Source: Acidobacteriota bacterium
Lineage (GTDB): Bacteria > Acidobacteriota > Blastocatellia > Pyrinomonadales > Pyrinomonadaceae
Direction: 5' to 3'
Length of the DNA: 64,000 bases
Assembly: GCA_016718135.1 (NCBI GenBank)
Contig: JADKEF010000004.1
Span: 310,001 to 374,000 of the forward strand
Shown: positions 18,162 through 27,401 of the stretch, in pieces
Layout: each line of letters begins with the position of its first letter
How positions within the stretch are numbered: the stretch's first letter is position 1
Translations under genes and position numbers: made by a program
The notes under the pieces: model-generated
What the model was told of the DNA's origin: nothing
Seen by the model: only the letters and a program-made list of their open reading frames with translations
Databases searched by the model: none

Positions 18162-19781
18162 ATGCGTTTGCTTCGATGGAATTTGATCGGTATGGCCGCA
18201 TTCCTATGCGGTGCACTATCGGCATTCGGCCAAGTTTCAAAGGTCTGGGTCGCCGACAATGGTGACGGAACGTACAAGAATCCGATCATCAACGCCGACT
18301 ATTCCGATCCGGATGCGGTGCGTGTCGGTGACGACTATTACATGACCGCGTCGAGCTTTAACGCCTCGCCCGGGCTGCCGATCCTGCATTCCAAAGACCT
18401 AGTAAACTGGCGGCTGATCAATCACGTTTTCCGTGATCAGGAACCAAAGACTATCTTCGCGAAACCGCAGCACGGCGGAGGCGTGTGGGCTCCGGCGATA
18501 CGGTTTCACGCGGAAGAGTTTTACATCTATTATCCAGATCCTGATCTTGGGATCTGGATGACCAAGACAAAAGATCCGGCTGGCGAATGGTCAAAACCAT
18601 TGTTGATCGCCGAGGGCAAAGGCTGGATCGATCCGTGTCCGCTGTGGGATGACGACGGTAACGCCTATCTCGTACACGCCTTCGCAGGAAGCCGTGCTGG
18701 TATCAAGAGCATTCTCGTCGTGAAAAAAATGAATCGCGAGGGAACGAAGCTGCTCGATGACGGCGTCATCGTCTTCGACGGCCATGACGCCGACCCGACG
18801 GTCGAAGGGCCGAAGATAAACAAATACAACGACTACTACTATATCCTTGCCCCCGCGGGCGGTGTCGCGACGGGATGGCAATTGGCATTGCGCTCGAAGA
18901 ACATTTACGGCCCATACGAAAAGAAGATCGTCCTCGCCCAGGGCAAAACCAGCATTAACGGCCCGCACCAGGGTGCCCTTATCGACACGCCCAACGGCGA
19001 ATGGTGGTTCCTGCATTTTCAGGATAAAGGCCCGTACGGCCGAGTCGTTCACCTACAGCCCGCCGTATGGAAGAACGGCTTTCCGGTGATCGGTGTCGAT
19101 GCGGACGGGGACGGAACGGGCGATCCGGTGTTGACCTATAAAAAGCCAAATGTCGGCAAGACATTTCCGATCGTAACACCGCCCGATTCAGATGAATTCG
19201 ACGGCCCGACACTCGGCCGCCAATGGCAATGGCACGCCAATCCTGAGGGCCGCTGGGCATTTCCGTTTCCGGACAAAGGCGTGTTACGAATGTTCTCGGT
19301 GCAACAACCAGAGAACTATAAGAATCTCTGGGAGTTGCCAAATTTGCTGCTGCAAAAATCTCCGGCAGACGAATTCACGGCGACGACCAAGCTGACGCTA
19401 ACCCCAAGATTCGAAGGCGAACGCTTTGGCCTCATCGTAATGGGCATCGACTATTCCGGCCTCTTTCTCACCAATCGTCAGGGCAAACTCTCCATCTCAC
19501 GTGCGACCGTAAAGGATGCAGACAAGGGCACGGCGGAGACCGAAACCAACTCACAAATGCTGTCGTCGAACTCGCTGTTTCTTCGCGTTTCGGTAAAGGC
19601 TGGAGCTATTTGCACGTTTAGCTATAGCATTGACGGCAAGACATTTACGGTCGTAGGCGAACCGTTCAAAGCACGCGAAGGCCGATGGATCGGTGCGAAA
19701 GTGGGCTTTGTTTTTAATCGCCCGGCGAAGTTCAACGACGCAGGATCTGCAGATATCGACTGGTTCCGGTTCGAAAAATAG
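18162..19781 (+). CDS. GH43 glycoside hydrolase with C-terminal concanavalin-like domain, secreted
   Basis: Family 43 five-bladed-propeller hydrolase, probably a beta-xylosidase or alpha-L-arabinofuranosidase acting on plant polysaccharide fragments. A signal peptide (residues 1-24) precedes the catalytic domain. The catalytic base lies in NADYSDPDAV (Asp49), the pKa-modulating Asp in WIDPCPLWDDDG and the acid Glu in DPTVEGPK. From about residue 345 (PDSDEFDGPTLGRQW) a beta-sandwich of the beta-xylosidase C-terminal type follows. Length, 539 residues, matches that architecture. Directly downstream of the secreted cupin gene, three bases apart; transcription probably ends at the hairpin after the gene. 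Confidence 0.92.
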   Translation: MRLLRWNLIGMAAFLCGALSAFGQVSKVWVADNGDGTYKNPIINADYSDPDAVRVGDDYYMTASSFNASPGLPILHSKDLVNWRLINHVFRDQEPKTIFAKPQHGGGVWAPAIRFHAEEFYIYYPDPDLGIWMTKTKDPAGEWSKPLLIAEGKGWIDPCPLWDDDGNAYLVHAFAGSRAGIKSILVVKKMNREGTKLLDDGVIVFDGHDADPTVEGPKINKYNDYYYILAPAGGVATGWQLALRSKNIYGPYEKKIVLAQGKTSINGPHQGALIDTPNGEWWFLHFQDKGPYGRVVHLQPAVWKNGFPVIGVDADGDGTGDPVLTYKKPNVGKTFPIVTPPDSDEFDGPTLGRQWQWHANPEGRWAFPFPDKGVLRMFSVQQPENYKNLWELPNLLLQKSPADEFTATTKLTLTPRFEGERFGLIVMGIDYSGLFLTNRQGKLSISRATVKDADKGTAETETNSQMLSSNSLFLRVSVKAGAICTFSYSIDGKTFTVVGEPFKAREGRWIGAKVGFVFNRPAKFNDAGSADIDWFRFEK

Positions 19782-19802
19782 ATGCCCGCTAAAGAGAAAA
19801 AT

Positions 19803-19830
19803 AGCGTTGAGAACATCGGTTCTCAACGCT
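19803..19830 (-). terminator. Intrinsic terminator between convergent GH43 and ECF sigma genes
   Basis: Perfect 12-bp stem (arms 19803-19814 and 19819-19830) with a four-base ATCG loop. On the minus strand the stem is followed by CTATTTTTCTCTTT, so it should stop transcription of the ECF sigma gene; on the plus strand there is no T-run but the stem alone may slow read-through from GH43. Confidence 0.8.
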
Positions 19831-19866
19831 TAGTCTCAAATGAGATAGAGATGAATAAGTAAGGAT

Positions 19867-20412
19867 CTACGCCGCAGCGAGATTCGCAGAACGGATGCCG
19901 TATTCCTGTGCAACACAGCTGAGCGATCGGCGAAGCTGTGTGCGGGCACGGTTTAACCTCGACATAACGGTGCCCATCGGGATACTCAAGATGGCCGAGA
20001 CCTCTTTGTAGTCGAGTTCGTTAACGTCGGCGAGTAGGACGACAGTGCGGTAGTGTTCCGGCAGGTTTTCGAGAGCGGCGATAACCTCGCGGTCGGTGAG
20101 ATGGTCGGGAATCGGAGTTTTTGCGGGCGAGAGTTCAAAGACAAATTCGTCCGCTTCCTGAAAGTACTTTGCCTGCGTGTACTGCTTACGGCGTTGGTGG
20201 TCGTACTTGTTGAACATTATCTTGTAGAGCCACGCGCGGCAATTGGTGCCGAGTTCATATTGGCCGAACGACCGCCATGCCTGCATGTAAGTTTCCTGTA
20301 TAAGATCGTCACAATCGGTCTCATTTCGGGTTAACCGTTTGGCGGTGCGATATAGATCATTGATGTGTCTCATCGCCTCCATCTCGAAGATCTCCGGGGT
20401 TCTCGTGGTCAT
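19867..20412 (-). CDS. ECF-family RNA polymerase sigma factor
   Basis: Extracytoplasmic-function sigma-70 factor of 181 residues. Region 2 is at residues 15-85 (DDLIQETYMQAWRSF, CRAWLYKIMFNKYDHQRRK) and region 4 at 110-165 (LPEHYRTVVLLADVNELDYKEVSAILSI is split around the helix-turn-helix, followed by GTVMSRLNRAR). The sequence resembles SigR/RpoE-like groups. GGAG lies four bases before the ATG at 20412. It is divergent from a second ECF gene with 162 bases between starts. No anti-sigma gene directly follows it on its own strand; the only visible anti-sigma belongs to the other sigma gene. Confidence 0.92.
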   Translation of the reverse strand: MTTRTPEIFEMEAMRHINDLYRTAKRLTRNETDCDDLIQETYMQAWRSFGQYELGTNCRAWLYKIMFNKYDHQRRKQYTQAKYFQEADEFVFELSPAKTPIPDHLTDREVIAALENLPEHYRTVVLLADVNELDYKEVSAILSIPMGTVMSRLNRARTQLRRSLSCVAQEYGIRSANLAAA

Positions 20413-20574
20413 ATTATTACTCCATTAAAACTGCTATAAATCGATTCCTACACACATTTGTCGGACGAGTCGCTAAAATCCTTACAGAATTCTCATGGAA
20501 TATTTGTGGCCGCTGAGTAGATAAAGGATCGTGTACGCGACGCACGAGTTCTTCGTCGCGCTCGTGGTGTTACA

Positions 20575-21237
20575 ATGCGGACGGAAGCAATTTCACAATT
20601 GGCCATAAGAAACGAGATGCAGTTTTCATCGGGATCAATTGACGAGCCGCTCGGTCGCGATGCCGTAAGTCCTGAAAAATGGGTTGACGAGTATGGCGAT
20701 CGCTTGTTTCGGTATGCGGTTATTAGGCTGAGGGATGAGGCTGCTGCTGAGGATATTGTTCAGGAGACGCTGCTCTCGGCGATCCAGTCATTAGATTCTT
20801 ACAGCGGGCGATCGACCGAATTGACCTGGCTCACAGGTATCTTAAAGCACAAGATCATCGATCATTTTCGAAAGAACCGGAAACTTGTCCAGATTACGGA
20901 CGAAGATACCGATCTCTCGGTTCTCGATCACTTATTTGAAAAGCCCGATGCCCCGGACAGTCATTGGGCTGAGAAGATGCGGCCCGGCAGTATCGAGCAG
21001 ACGCCGGATCAAGTCCTAGAGAATGGCGAATTCTGGGACGTGATGAATACCTGTCTCGCAGCCCTGCCGGATCGGATCGCAACGGTGTTTACACTACGAG
21101 AGGTCGATGGGCTGACAAGCGACGAGGTGTGCGAGGCTCTTTCACTCTCTCCAAGCAATTTTTGGGTGATAATGCACCGTGCAAGAATGCAGCTTCGCCG
21201 GTGTATTGAAATAAAATGGTTTCGACGGGCAATATAA
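20575..21237 (+). CDS. ECF-family RNA polymerase sigma factor, second copy type
   Basis: Sigma-70 family protein of 220 residues with region 2 (AAAEDIVQETLLSAIQSLD, LTWLTGILKHKIIDHFRK) and region 4 (LPDRIATVFTLREVDGLTSDE, followed by SNFWVIMHRARMQLRR). An acidic linker of about 50 residues lies between the regions. NFWVIMHRARMQLR is typical of a subgroup paired with short zinc-finger anti-sigma proteins, and such a gene follows after 21 bases. The ATG at 20575 has no good ribosome site; an ATG at 20617 preceded by AAGAAACGAG is a plausible alternative start. Target genes cannot be told from here. Confidence 0.9.
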   Translation: MRTEAISQLAIRNEMQFSSGSIDEPLGRDAVSPEKWVDEYGDRLFRYAVIRLRDEAAAEDIVQETLLSAIQSLDSYSGRSTELTWLTGILKHKIIDHFRKNRKLVQITDEDTDLSVLDHLFEKPDAPDSHWAEKMRPGSIEQTPDQVLENGEFWDVMNTCLAALPDRIATVFTLREVDGLTSDEVCEALSLSPSNFWVIMHRARMQLRRCIEIKWFRRAI

Positions 21238-21258
21238 CTACGCCGATAGAGTTTCGCT

Positions 21259-21561
21259 ATGAAACACACACACGGAAAACACATTCGAACACGGTTCTGG
21301 CCAATCCTGGAGTGCCGTGAGATGTCCAAGCTTATCACCGCATCGATGGACGGGAAACTTGCATGGCGTGAGCGGCTGCTGATGAAGCTCCATTTGCTGG
21401 CCTGCGATCCGTGTGCCAACTTTCTCAAACAGGTCACATTTATCCGAACCGCCCTCGGCCACGCTGCCAGAAACCTCGGCGAGTACGACGAAGCCATCTC
21501 TCTCAGCCCCGACGCCCGTCATAGGATAAAAAGTGCACTCGCAACCGCCAGAGCAGTTTGA
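21259..21561 (+). CDS. Short zinc-finger (ZAS-type) anti-sigma factor
   Basis: A soluble 100-residue protein with the anti-sigma zinc signature HxxxCxxC (HLLACDPC, His45, Cys49, Cys52) and an upstream Cys19 in ILECREMSKLI, where many ZAS proteins have the fourth ligand. It has no membrane segment, so it should act in the cytoplasm, perhaps sensing redox state or metal through the zinc site. It lies 21 bases after the ECF sigma gene, the usual sigma/anti-sigma operon layout. The C-terminal 35 residues are helical and may cover the sigma factor. Partner assignment is inference from position. Confidence 0.82.
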   Translation: MKHTHGKHIRTRFWPILECREMSKLITASMDGKLAWRERLLMKLHLLACDPCANFLKQVTFIRTALGHAARNLGEYDEAISLSPDARHRIKSALATARAV

Positions 21562-21620
21562 AAAATGTCGCACTTGGTTTGGTTGCCAATTGACTCAGGT
21601 AAAGCAGAGAATAGTCGTAG

Positions 21621-23579
21621 ATGATCGATCTCGACTCTGATATCTGCGGCTCGCTCGGCGGTTCATTTTCACGCGAATGGATCGAGACGAATGGCATCGG
21701 TGGTTACGCATCGGCCAGTGTTTCTGGAGCGAACACACGGCGTTATCACGGCCTGCTCGCCGCCGCGACGCGGCCTCCGCTCGGGCGTGTGGTGATGCTT
21801 TCGAAATTCGAGGAAACTCTGATCGTCGACGGCACCGCATTAGAACTCTCATCGAATCAGTATCCCGGCACGTTCGATCCCGAAGGCTACAAATACCTCT
21901 CGGGTTTCCGTCTGGATCCGTATCCGGTTTGGACGTATGAGATCGCCGGAATCGAAATAGAGCGTTCACTTTTTATGCCAGCCGGCGAGAATACGACTGT
22001 CATTCGATGGAAGATAAAGAGTGATCGATCAACCGAGGCGACCCAGCCGATACTAGTTGTAAAACCTCTTCTTGCTTTTCGCGATCATCATCATTTGCGG
22101 CACGAGGATGCCGCATTTGACGGCGACTATCGTGCGGACAAAGGACTGATCTCGATCCAACCGTATGCCGAGATGCCGGCTCTGTATCTTGCCCACGACG
22201 CCGGGACGATCGAGCATCAAGGCTATTGGTATCGCGATCTTGAGTACGCGATCGAGCAGGAACGCGGGTTTGATTTTCGTGAAGATCTCTATCAACCTTT
22301 CAGCCTCACCTTCGATCTCTCCGATGGAGCGACGATCATTGCATCGACCGAACCTCGAAAAGCAGCCGACGCGACGCAATTAGAAAAGAGCGAGATCAAA
22401 CGCCGTGCAGAGCTCGTCGTCCGCACCGAGACCGACGACGAATCGCTGTGGCCGCTCATCCTCGCGGCAGATCAATTCATCGTCGCACGCGGCACCGGCA
22501 AGACCGTCATCGCGGGCTATCACTGGTTTTCTGATTGGGGACGTGACACGATGATCGCCCTTCCGGGACTGACACTTTCGACCAATCGCCCCGACATCGC
22601 GAAGAGTATTCTCACCGAGTTTTCGAAACACATTTCCGACGGAATGATTCCCAACCGATTCCCCGACGCCGGAGAGACGCCTGACTATAATACCGTCGAT
22701 GCGACGCTCTGGTTTTTCGAAGCGATCCGGGCATACCTTGCTCGTACCGGCGACATACGGTTTATCCGCGAAGTTCTTTACGAAAAGCTCGTCGATATTA
22801 TCGAGTGGCACGTTCGCGGAACGCGTTATGGCATTCATGTTGACGAGGACGGCCTGCTCTACGCTGGTGAAGCAACCTCACAGCTCACATGGATGGATGC
22901 GAAGATCGGCGATTGGGTCGTCACACCACGCACCGGCAAGCCGGTCGAGATCCAGGCTCTCTGGTACAACGCATTGTGCATAATGGCTGATCTTGCCAAG
23001 GAACTCGGCGATATAGACAACAAAAAGCTGTACAAGACTATGTCCACGAAGGCCAAAGCTAGCTTTCGTGAGAAATTTTGGAATACGACAGACGAGTGCC
23101 TGTACGATGTGATTGACGGCGACGAAAAGGACGCCTCGATCCGCCCGAATCAGATCTTCGCCGTCAGCCTGACGCATACGATGCTCGATGCCGCGACGGC
23201 AAGATGGGTCGTCGATAAGGTAGAAGCCGAACTGCTTACGCCTGTGGGTTTACGTTCACTTGCACCGAGCGACCCGCATTACGCACCGATCTATATCGGC
23301 TCGCCGCTGGAGCGCGATGGCTCATATCATCAGGGAACTGTCTGGAGTTGGTTGATCGGCCCGTTTGTTGACGCCTATCGCAAAACACATTCGCGAGATG
23401 CCATGGCGGAGCGACGCATCGACGAGATACTCGCGGGTCTCAAGGAACATCTCAAGGAAACAATGCTCGGACAGGTTTCAGAGATCTTCGACGCCGAAGC
23501 CCCGCACAAACCCCGAGGTGCTGCCGCGCAAGCGTGGAGCGTCGCGGAGTTGCTACGCGTCAGTCTCGACAAACCTTAA
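21621..23579 (+). CDS. Glycogen debranching enzyme (amylo-alpha-1,6-glucosidase, GH133-like)
   Basis: Cytoplasmic debranching enzyme of 652 residues without signal peptide. The N-terminal domain (about 1-270) begins with the typical REWIETNGIGGYASASVSG and NTRRYHGLLAA blocks. The C-terminal (alpha/alpha)6 domain contains YHWFSDWGRDTMIALPG (about 297-313) and ATLWFFEAIRAY, the signature of GDE-type hydrolases; GSYHQGTVWSWLIGPF lies near the end. It releases glucose from alpha-1,6 branch points of glycogen or limit dextrins. It follows the anti-sigma gene by 59 bases, so sigma/anti-sigma control is conceivable but unproven. It converges, with a two-base gap, on the ABC binding-protein gene. Confidence 0.92.
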   Translation: MIDLDSDICGSLGGSFSREWIETNGIGGYASASVSGANTRRYHGLLAAATRPPLGRVVMLSKFEETLIVDGTALELSSNQYPGTFDPEGYKYLSGFRLDPYPVWTYEIAGIEIERSLFMPAGENTTVIRWKIKSDRSTEATQPILVVKPLLAFRDHHHLRHEDAAFDGDYRADKGLISIQPYAEMPALYLAHDAGTIEHQGYWYRDLEYAIEQERGFDFREDLYQPFSLTFDLSDGATIIASTEPRKAADATQLEKSEIKRRAELVVRTETDDESLWPLILAADQFIVARGTGKTVIAGYHWFSDWGRDTMIALPGLTLSTNRPDIAKSILTEFSKHISDGMIPNRFPDAGETPDYNTVDATLWFFEAIRAYLARTGDIRFIREVLYEKLVDIIEWHVRGTRYGIHVDEDGLLYAGEATSQLTWMDAKIGDWVVTPRTGKPVEIQALWYNALCIMADLAKELGDIDNKKLYKTMSTKAKASFREKFWNTTDECLYDVIDGDEKDASIRPNQIFAVSLTHTMLDAATARWVVDKVEAELLTPVGLRSLAPSDPHYAPIYIGSPLERDGSYHQGTVWSWLIGPFVDAYRKTHSRDAMAERRIDEILAGLKEHLKETMLGQVSEIFDAEAPHKPRGAAAQAWSVAELLRVSLDKP

Positions 23580-23581
23580 AC

Positions 23582-25333
23582 CTATTGTTTTATAAATAAT
23601 TGGTCCGCATTCCACAACGAGTACGGAAAGATCGGGCTCGGCGAATGATTGCCGATCTTTATGTGCGCCGCCGTGACTATATGCCGTGCGACGACGGGTA
23701 TCACAGGCAATTGCTCGGCCACGATCTGCTGGATCTCGCCGAACAATGCGGCGCGTTTTTGCGGATCCGACTCGGCAGATTGCTCGGCAAAAAGCTTGTC
23801 GATGCGGGCTTCCCATTCGGTCGCCGGCGTCTTTTGCTCGGGGTGCCATTGATGAGCGGCGGCGTTACTGTTGAGGAAATTGCCAAAGGATGACGGCTCG
23901 GTGTCAGAAACCGAAAGCCCGAAAAGTATTGCGTCGTAATCAAACGTTTTGGACCAGCGTTCTGACACGTTCTGCGTCTCGACGGGAGCAACCTCCATCT
24001 TTATTCCAAGCTTGGCGAGATCCTCTTGGATAACTGCGGCCGTCAACTTTCGCGGCTCATTCTCGACCGGAACAACGAGTGTGAATGCGACACGGTTATT
24101 CGCAGCGTCGAATAGCTCGGGAGCCTCGGGCGTTCCTTTCGTAACAAAACCCGCTTCGGCCAGTAGCTGAGCAGCCTTTTCACGGCTGTATTCGATCTTG
24201 GGCAGATCAGTCTTTGACCAAGTCTTGTTTCCGGGCGAGACAAAATTGTAGAGAGGCGAGGCTAAACCGCGAAGCGTCGTCGTGGCTATCGTGTTTCGAT
24301 CGATCGCCGTCGAAATAGCGCGTCGAAAACGCACATCCGAGAACCACTTGAACTTGGCTGTTCCGTCGAGTTTTTCACCATTCGCTTTGGCTGTATTCAG
24401 ATTGAACCAGATGTGGTCAGTGCCGAGTCCAGGCCCAACATCCGTCGCTTTTACGTCGCCCGTCTGGCTCGAAAGCGTCGCAAAATCCGCCGGCCGAATG
24501 CGGTCGACTAGGTCGAGCGTGTTCTGGCTCAGCCGGGCCATTGCGTTATTCGAGTCGGCGGTGATCTCCAGGCTAAGCTTGTCCAAATATGGTAATTGCT
24601 CGCCCTTCGCATCTTTCTTCCAGTAGTTCGGATTTCTTTTAAGTACGATCCGCTCGCCACCGGCGACAGATTCGACGGTGAAAGGGCCGCTTGAAACTAT
24701 CTTTGACGGGTCCGAATCGAGCTTCCACGCCTCAGAAAACTTGCCCGCGTCTAACTCGCTCTTCAGCATGTGTGCGGGCAGCACGCCGAGGTTGACGAGA
24801 TAGTTCTCGACCGCTGCGACACGTTTGGGAAATGTGAGCTCGACCGTCAGCGGGTCGATCGCTTTCGCCTCGATCGGTTTATCGGCAACGAGCATCGCGT
24901 CTTTCCAGACTGGTGCATTTGCCTTCTCGTCGTATATCGATCTTAAAGTAAATACAACATCGTCTGAAGAAATCTCTTTTCCGTCCGAGAATTTAGAGCC
25001 CTGTCGCAGCTTGACCTTGACCGTTAGCCCGTCGTCCGAAACTTTCCAGCTCTCTGCCAGGCCGGGAACATATTTTTGGGTGCGATGATCAAACTCCGTG
25101 AGCGCCGACGTGAGCAATGAGAACGCGACCAGCATCGTCCCCTCGCTGTCAGTCATGACATAGTTGAAACTCGAGGGCGGGGCGGTCATGCGGTAGCTCA
25201 GAGTGCCGCCACGCGTAGCGGACTGAGCTGTCGTGTTATTAGCGGTCGGCTGCGGCGCGTTGCCGCAAGATGCAGCAAAAATAGTCGCCAGAGTAAGGAG
25301 AACGACACCGAACAGACTCGATCTTGTTTTCAT
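23582..25333 (-). CDS. Peptide/oligosaccharide ABC transporter substrate-binding lipoprotein (SBP family 5)
   Basis: Periplasmic binding protein of the OppA/DppA family, 583 residues. A lipobox FAASC ends at Cys23, followed by a low-complexity Asn/Thr/Ala linker, so it should be a membrane-tethered lipoprotein. Family 5 features follow: SWKVSDDGLTVKVKLRQG, FRRAISTAIDR and a C-terminal QQIVAEQLPVIPVV. It is divergent from two permease genes with 125 bases between starts, which would hold both promoters. Family members carry peptides, nickel or oligosaccharides; the neighbouring mannanase makes a sugar oligomer possible, but peptide is the default guess. Confidence 0.92.
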   Translation of the reverse strand: MKTRSSLFGVVLLTLATIFAASCGNAPQPTANNTTAQSATRGGTLSYRMTAPPSSFNYVMTDSEGTMLVAFSLLTSALTEFDHRTQKYVPGLAESWKVSDDGLTVKVKLRQGSKFSDGKEISSDDVVFTLRSIYDEKANAPVWKDAMLVADKPIEAKAIDPLTVELTFPKRVAAVENYLVNLGVLPAHMLKSELDAGKFSEAWKLDSDPSKIVSSGPFTVESVAGGERIVLKRNPNYWKKDAKGEQLPYLDKLSLEITADSNNAMARLSQNTLDLVDRIRPADFATLSSQTGDVKATDVGPGLGTDHIWFNLNTAKANGEKLDGTAKFKWFSDVRFRRAISTAIDRNTIATTTLRGLASPLYNFVSPGNKTWSKTDLPKIEYSREKAAQLLAEAGFVTKGTPEAPELFDAANNRVAFTLVVPVENEPRKLTAAVIQEDLAKLGIKMEVAPVETQNVSERWSKTFDYDAILFGLSVSDTEPSSFGNFLNSNAAAHQWHPEQKTPATEWEARIDKLFAEQSAESDPQKRAALFGEIQQIVAEQLPVIPVVARHIVTAAHIKIGNHSPSPIFPYSLWNADQLFIKQ

Positions 25334-25458
25334 ATTTTTTCGCCTCGGACGAGAGGTATTATATCAGCAAACAGAGCCCGACAAACCGCTCGTTCGAGGC
25401 GATTGCAAATCGGTCTGTTTTGTTAAAGAATGAGTGCTGGCATCTGGTCCCTCAATAA

Positions 25459-26364
25459 ATGCTGCGACTTCTGACAAGGAAATTGGTTCAGGGCATTTTC
25501 CTGATATTGATATCGTCCGCCATCACGTTTGCACTGCTCGCAAACGCGGGGGGCGACGCTCTGTCGGCACTGCAGGACAATCCGCAGGTCTCACGCGAAA
25601 CTCTGGATAATTTACGCCGCGTTTACGGCCTCGATCGTCCGATGGTTGAGAGGTACGCTGTCTGGCTCGGCTCTGCCGTGCGAGGCGACCTCGGGAATTC
25701 GCTTTACTTTCGAACACCTGTTGCGACGCTCGTCGCTACGCGATTTGGCAGTACGCTGATGGTCAGCCTGGCGGCGATCGCGATCTCGCTCGGTATTTCG
25801 GTTTTGCTCGCATTTGTCGCCGCGCGGTTTCGTTGGCGATGGCTGGCGGCGGTAAATGACTTTGTTGTGTTGCTCAGCGCGTCCACTCCGAGGCTTGTCC
25901 TGAGTCTGATAGCTCTTACCATTCTTGTTCAATTGAGCTTGACCGAAACCTTCGTGGCTGCGGCAGTCGTGCTGGCGATCCCGTTGATATCGCTCTTTCT
26001 TGCTCAACTCGTCGATGGCCTCGACGACGCGATGAAGCAGGACTATATTCGCCTCGCCCGGGCAAAAGGTTTGAGCGAGAATGTCGTCATTCTCCGTCAC
26101 GCCTCGCGTGCCACGCTCAATCCGGTATTGACGCTTGTCGGATTGTGTCTCGGAGCCTTGCTTGCGGGTTCTGTCCTGGTCGAGACAATTCTCGGCCGGC
26201 AGGGAATGGGCTCGCTGATGGTCGCGGCGGTCAGAAATCGTGACATTCCTCTCGTGATGGGCATTGTCCTCGTCGCCAGCGCCGCCGTCTGGCTCGCCAA
26301 CAGCCTCGCCGAGGTATCGCAGATGTTTAACGACAAACGTCTTCGCGACGCGGAGGCGAAATGA
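25459..26364 (+). CDS. ABC transporter permease, DppB/OppB type
   Basis: Inner-membrane permease of 301 residues with about six transmembrane helices. The N-terminal helix (FLILISSAITFALL) and the following LDNLRRVYGLDRPMVERY segment are typical of the DppB group. The cytoplasmic EAA loop that contacts the ATPase is LARAKGLSENVVILRHASR, around residue 200. The stop overlaps the ATG of the second permease by four bases, so the two are translationally coupled. No ATP-binding subunit (DppD/DppF type) is found in the window, so the ATPase is encoded elsewhere. Confidence 0.92.
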   Translation: MLRLLTRKLVQGIFLILISSAITFALLANAGGDALSALQDNPQVSRETLDNLRRVYGLDRPMVERYAVWLGSAVRGDLGNSLYFRTPVATLVATRFGSTLMVSLAAIAISLGISVLLAFVAARFRWRWLAAVNDFVVLLSASTPRLVLSLIALTILVQLSLTETFVAAAVVLAIPLISLFLAQLVDGLDDAMKQDYIRLARAKGLSENVVILRHASRATLNPVLTLVGLCLGALLAGSVLVETILGRQGMGSLMVAAVRNRDIPLVMGIVLVASAAVWLANSLAEVSQMFNDKRLRDAEAK

Positions 26365-27401
26365 AGACGAGACCAAATTGGCCGCTTCGCACAGGTATCG
26401 CGATCGTCGCTGTTCTGTATTTCGTAGCGATCTTCGCTGAGTTTCTTGCTCCCTACGAGCACCGCGAACAGCAGCGACAAACTCCATCCGCACCGCGATC
26501 GACCATTCGATTCGCTGACGAGAATGGCAATTTCGCCGCAACTCCCAGAGTTTTTGGCTACCGTATGGCCGACGCTCTGACGCAGCGATATGAGGCCGAC
26601 GAGACGAGATCTGCTCCGATGCTGTTCTTTGTCAAAGGATATTCTTATCGACTTTTTGGACTGTTCGAAACCGATCGCCATTTGTTCGGAACACCTATCG
26701 AGTCACCGGAAACTCCCAAGGCTCACTTGCTCGGAACCGACGCTTTGGGCCGTGACCGTTTTTCGCGGCTTGTGCGAGCAACAAGATTCTCGTTACTCGT
26801 CGCTCCGGCTGGAACGATACTCGCTTGTTTGCTCGGGATCACTATCGGGATGATCAGCGGTTATTCGAATCGTTTTGTAGATTCCATCCTGATGGGCATA
26901 ACCGATGCAGTACTTTCGCTTCCGTCCCTGATCGTCATACTCGCAGCCCGAGTGGCGTTCCCGCTCGAACTGCCGCCGTTTACGGCAGCGGTATTGTTGA
27001 TAGGGATTTTTGCACTGACGGGCTGGTCCGAAATGGCACGGCTCGCTCGCGGTCTGGTCAAAGAAACTCTAGCGATGGACTACATCCTCGCCGCCAAGGC
27101 CACCGGTGTGAAGCCGCTGAGGACGATGACACATCACGTCCTGCCGAACATCACGAGGCCGCTTCTGACTCAGGCGATGCTGATCTTACCAGCATTTTTG
27201 CTGGCCGAGGCGGCACTTTCGTTTTTGGGCGTCGGCCTGCAGGAGCCCGAGCCGAGTCTCGGAAATATGCTAAGTGCGGCGGCGGATATCGCACAATTGA
27301 AACTGCAACCGCTGCTGCTACTGTCACCTGCTTTGGTTATCGTGGCGTATGTTTTTGGCGTTCGGCTGATCGGTAACGAATTGAAAAATGATGATCGCTA
27401 G
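26361..27401 (+). CDS. ABC transporter permease, DppC/OppC type, with long first periplasmic loop
   Basis: Second permease of the system, 346 residues. One helix (about 10-30) is followed by roughly 100 hydrophilic residues before the next helix, with the family motif HLLGTDALGRDRFSRLVRATR just before it; this loop looks longer than usual for DppC proteins. The EAA loop is ILAAKATGVKPLRTMTHHVL, and the last third contains ALSFLGVGLQEPEPSLGNML, a hallmark of the group. Its 3' end overlaps the start of the GH5 mannanase gene by 14 bases, so transport and polymer hydrolysis are probably expressed together. Confidence 0.92.
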   Translation: MKTRPNWPLRTGIAIVAVLYFVAIFAEFLAPYEHREQQRQTPSAPRSTIRFADENGNFAATPRVFGYRMADALTQRYEADETRSAPMLFFVKGYSYRLFGLFETDRHLFGTPIESPETPKAHLLGTDALGRDRFSRLVRATRFSLLVAPAGTILACLLGITIGMISGYSNRFVDSILMGITDAVLSLPSLIVILAARVAFPLELPPFTAAVLLIGIFALTGWSEMARLARGLVKETLAMDYILAAKATGVKPLRTMTHHVLPNITRPLLTQAMLILPAFLLAEAALSFLGVGLQEPEPSLGNMLSAAADIAQLKLQPLLLLSPALVIVAYVFGVRLIGNELKNDDR

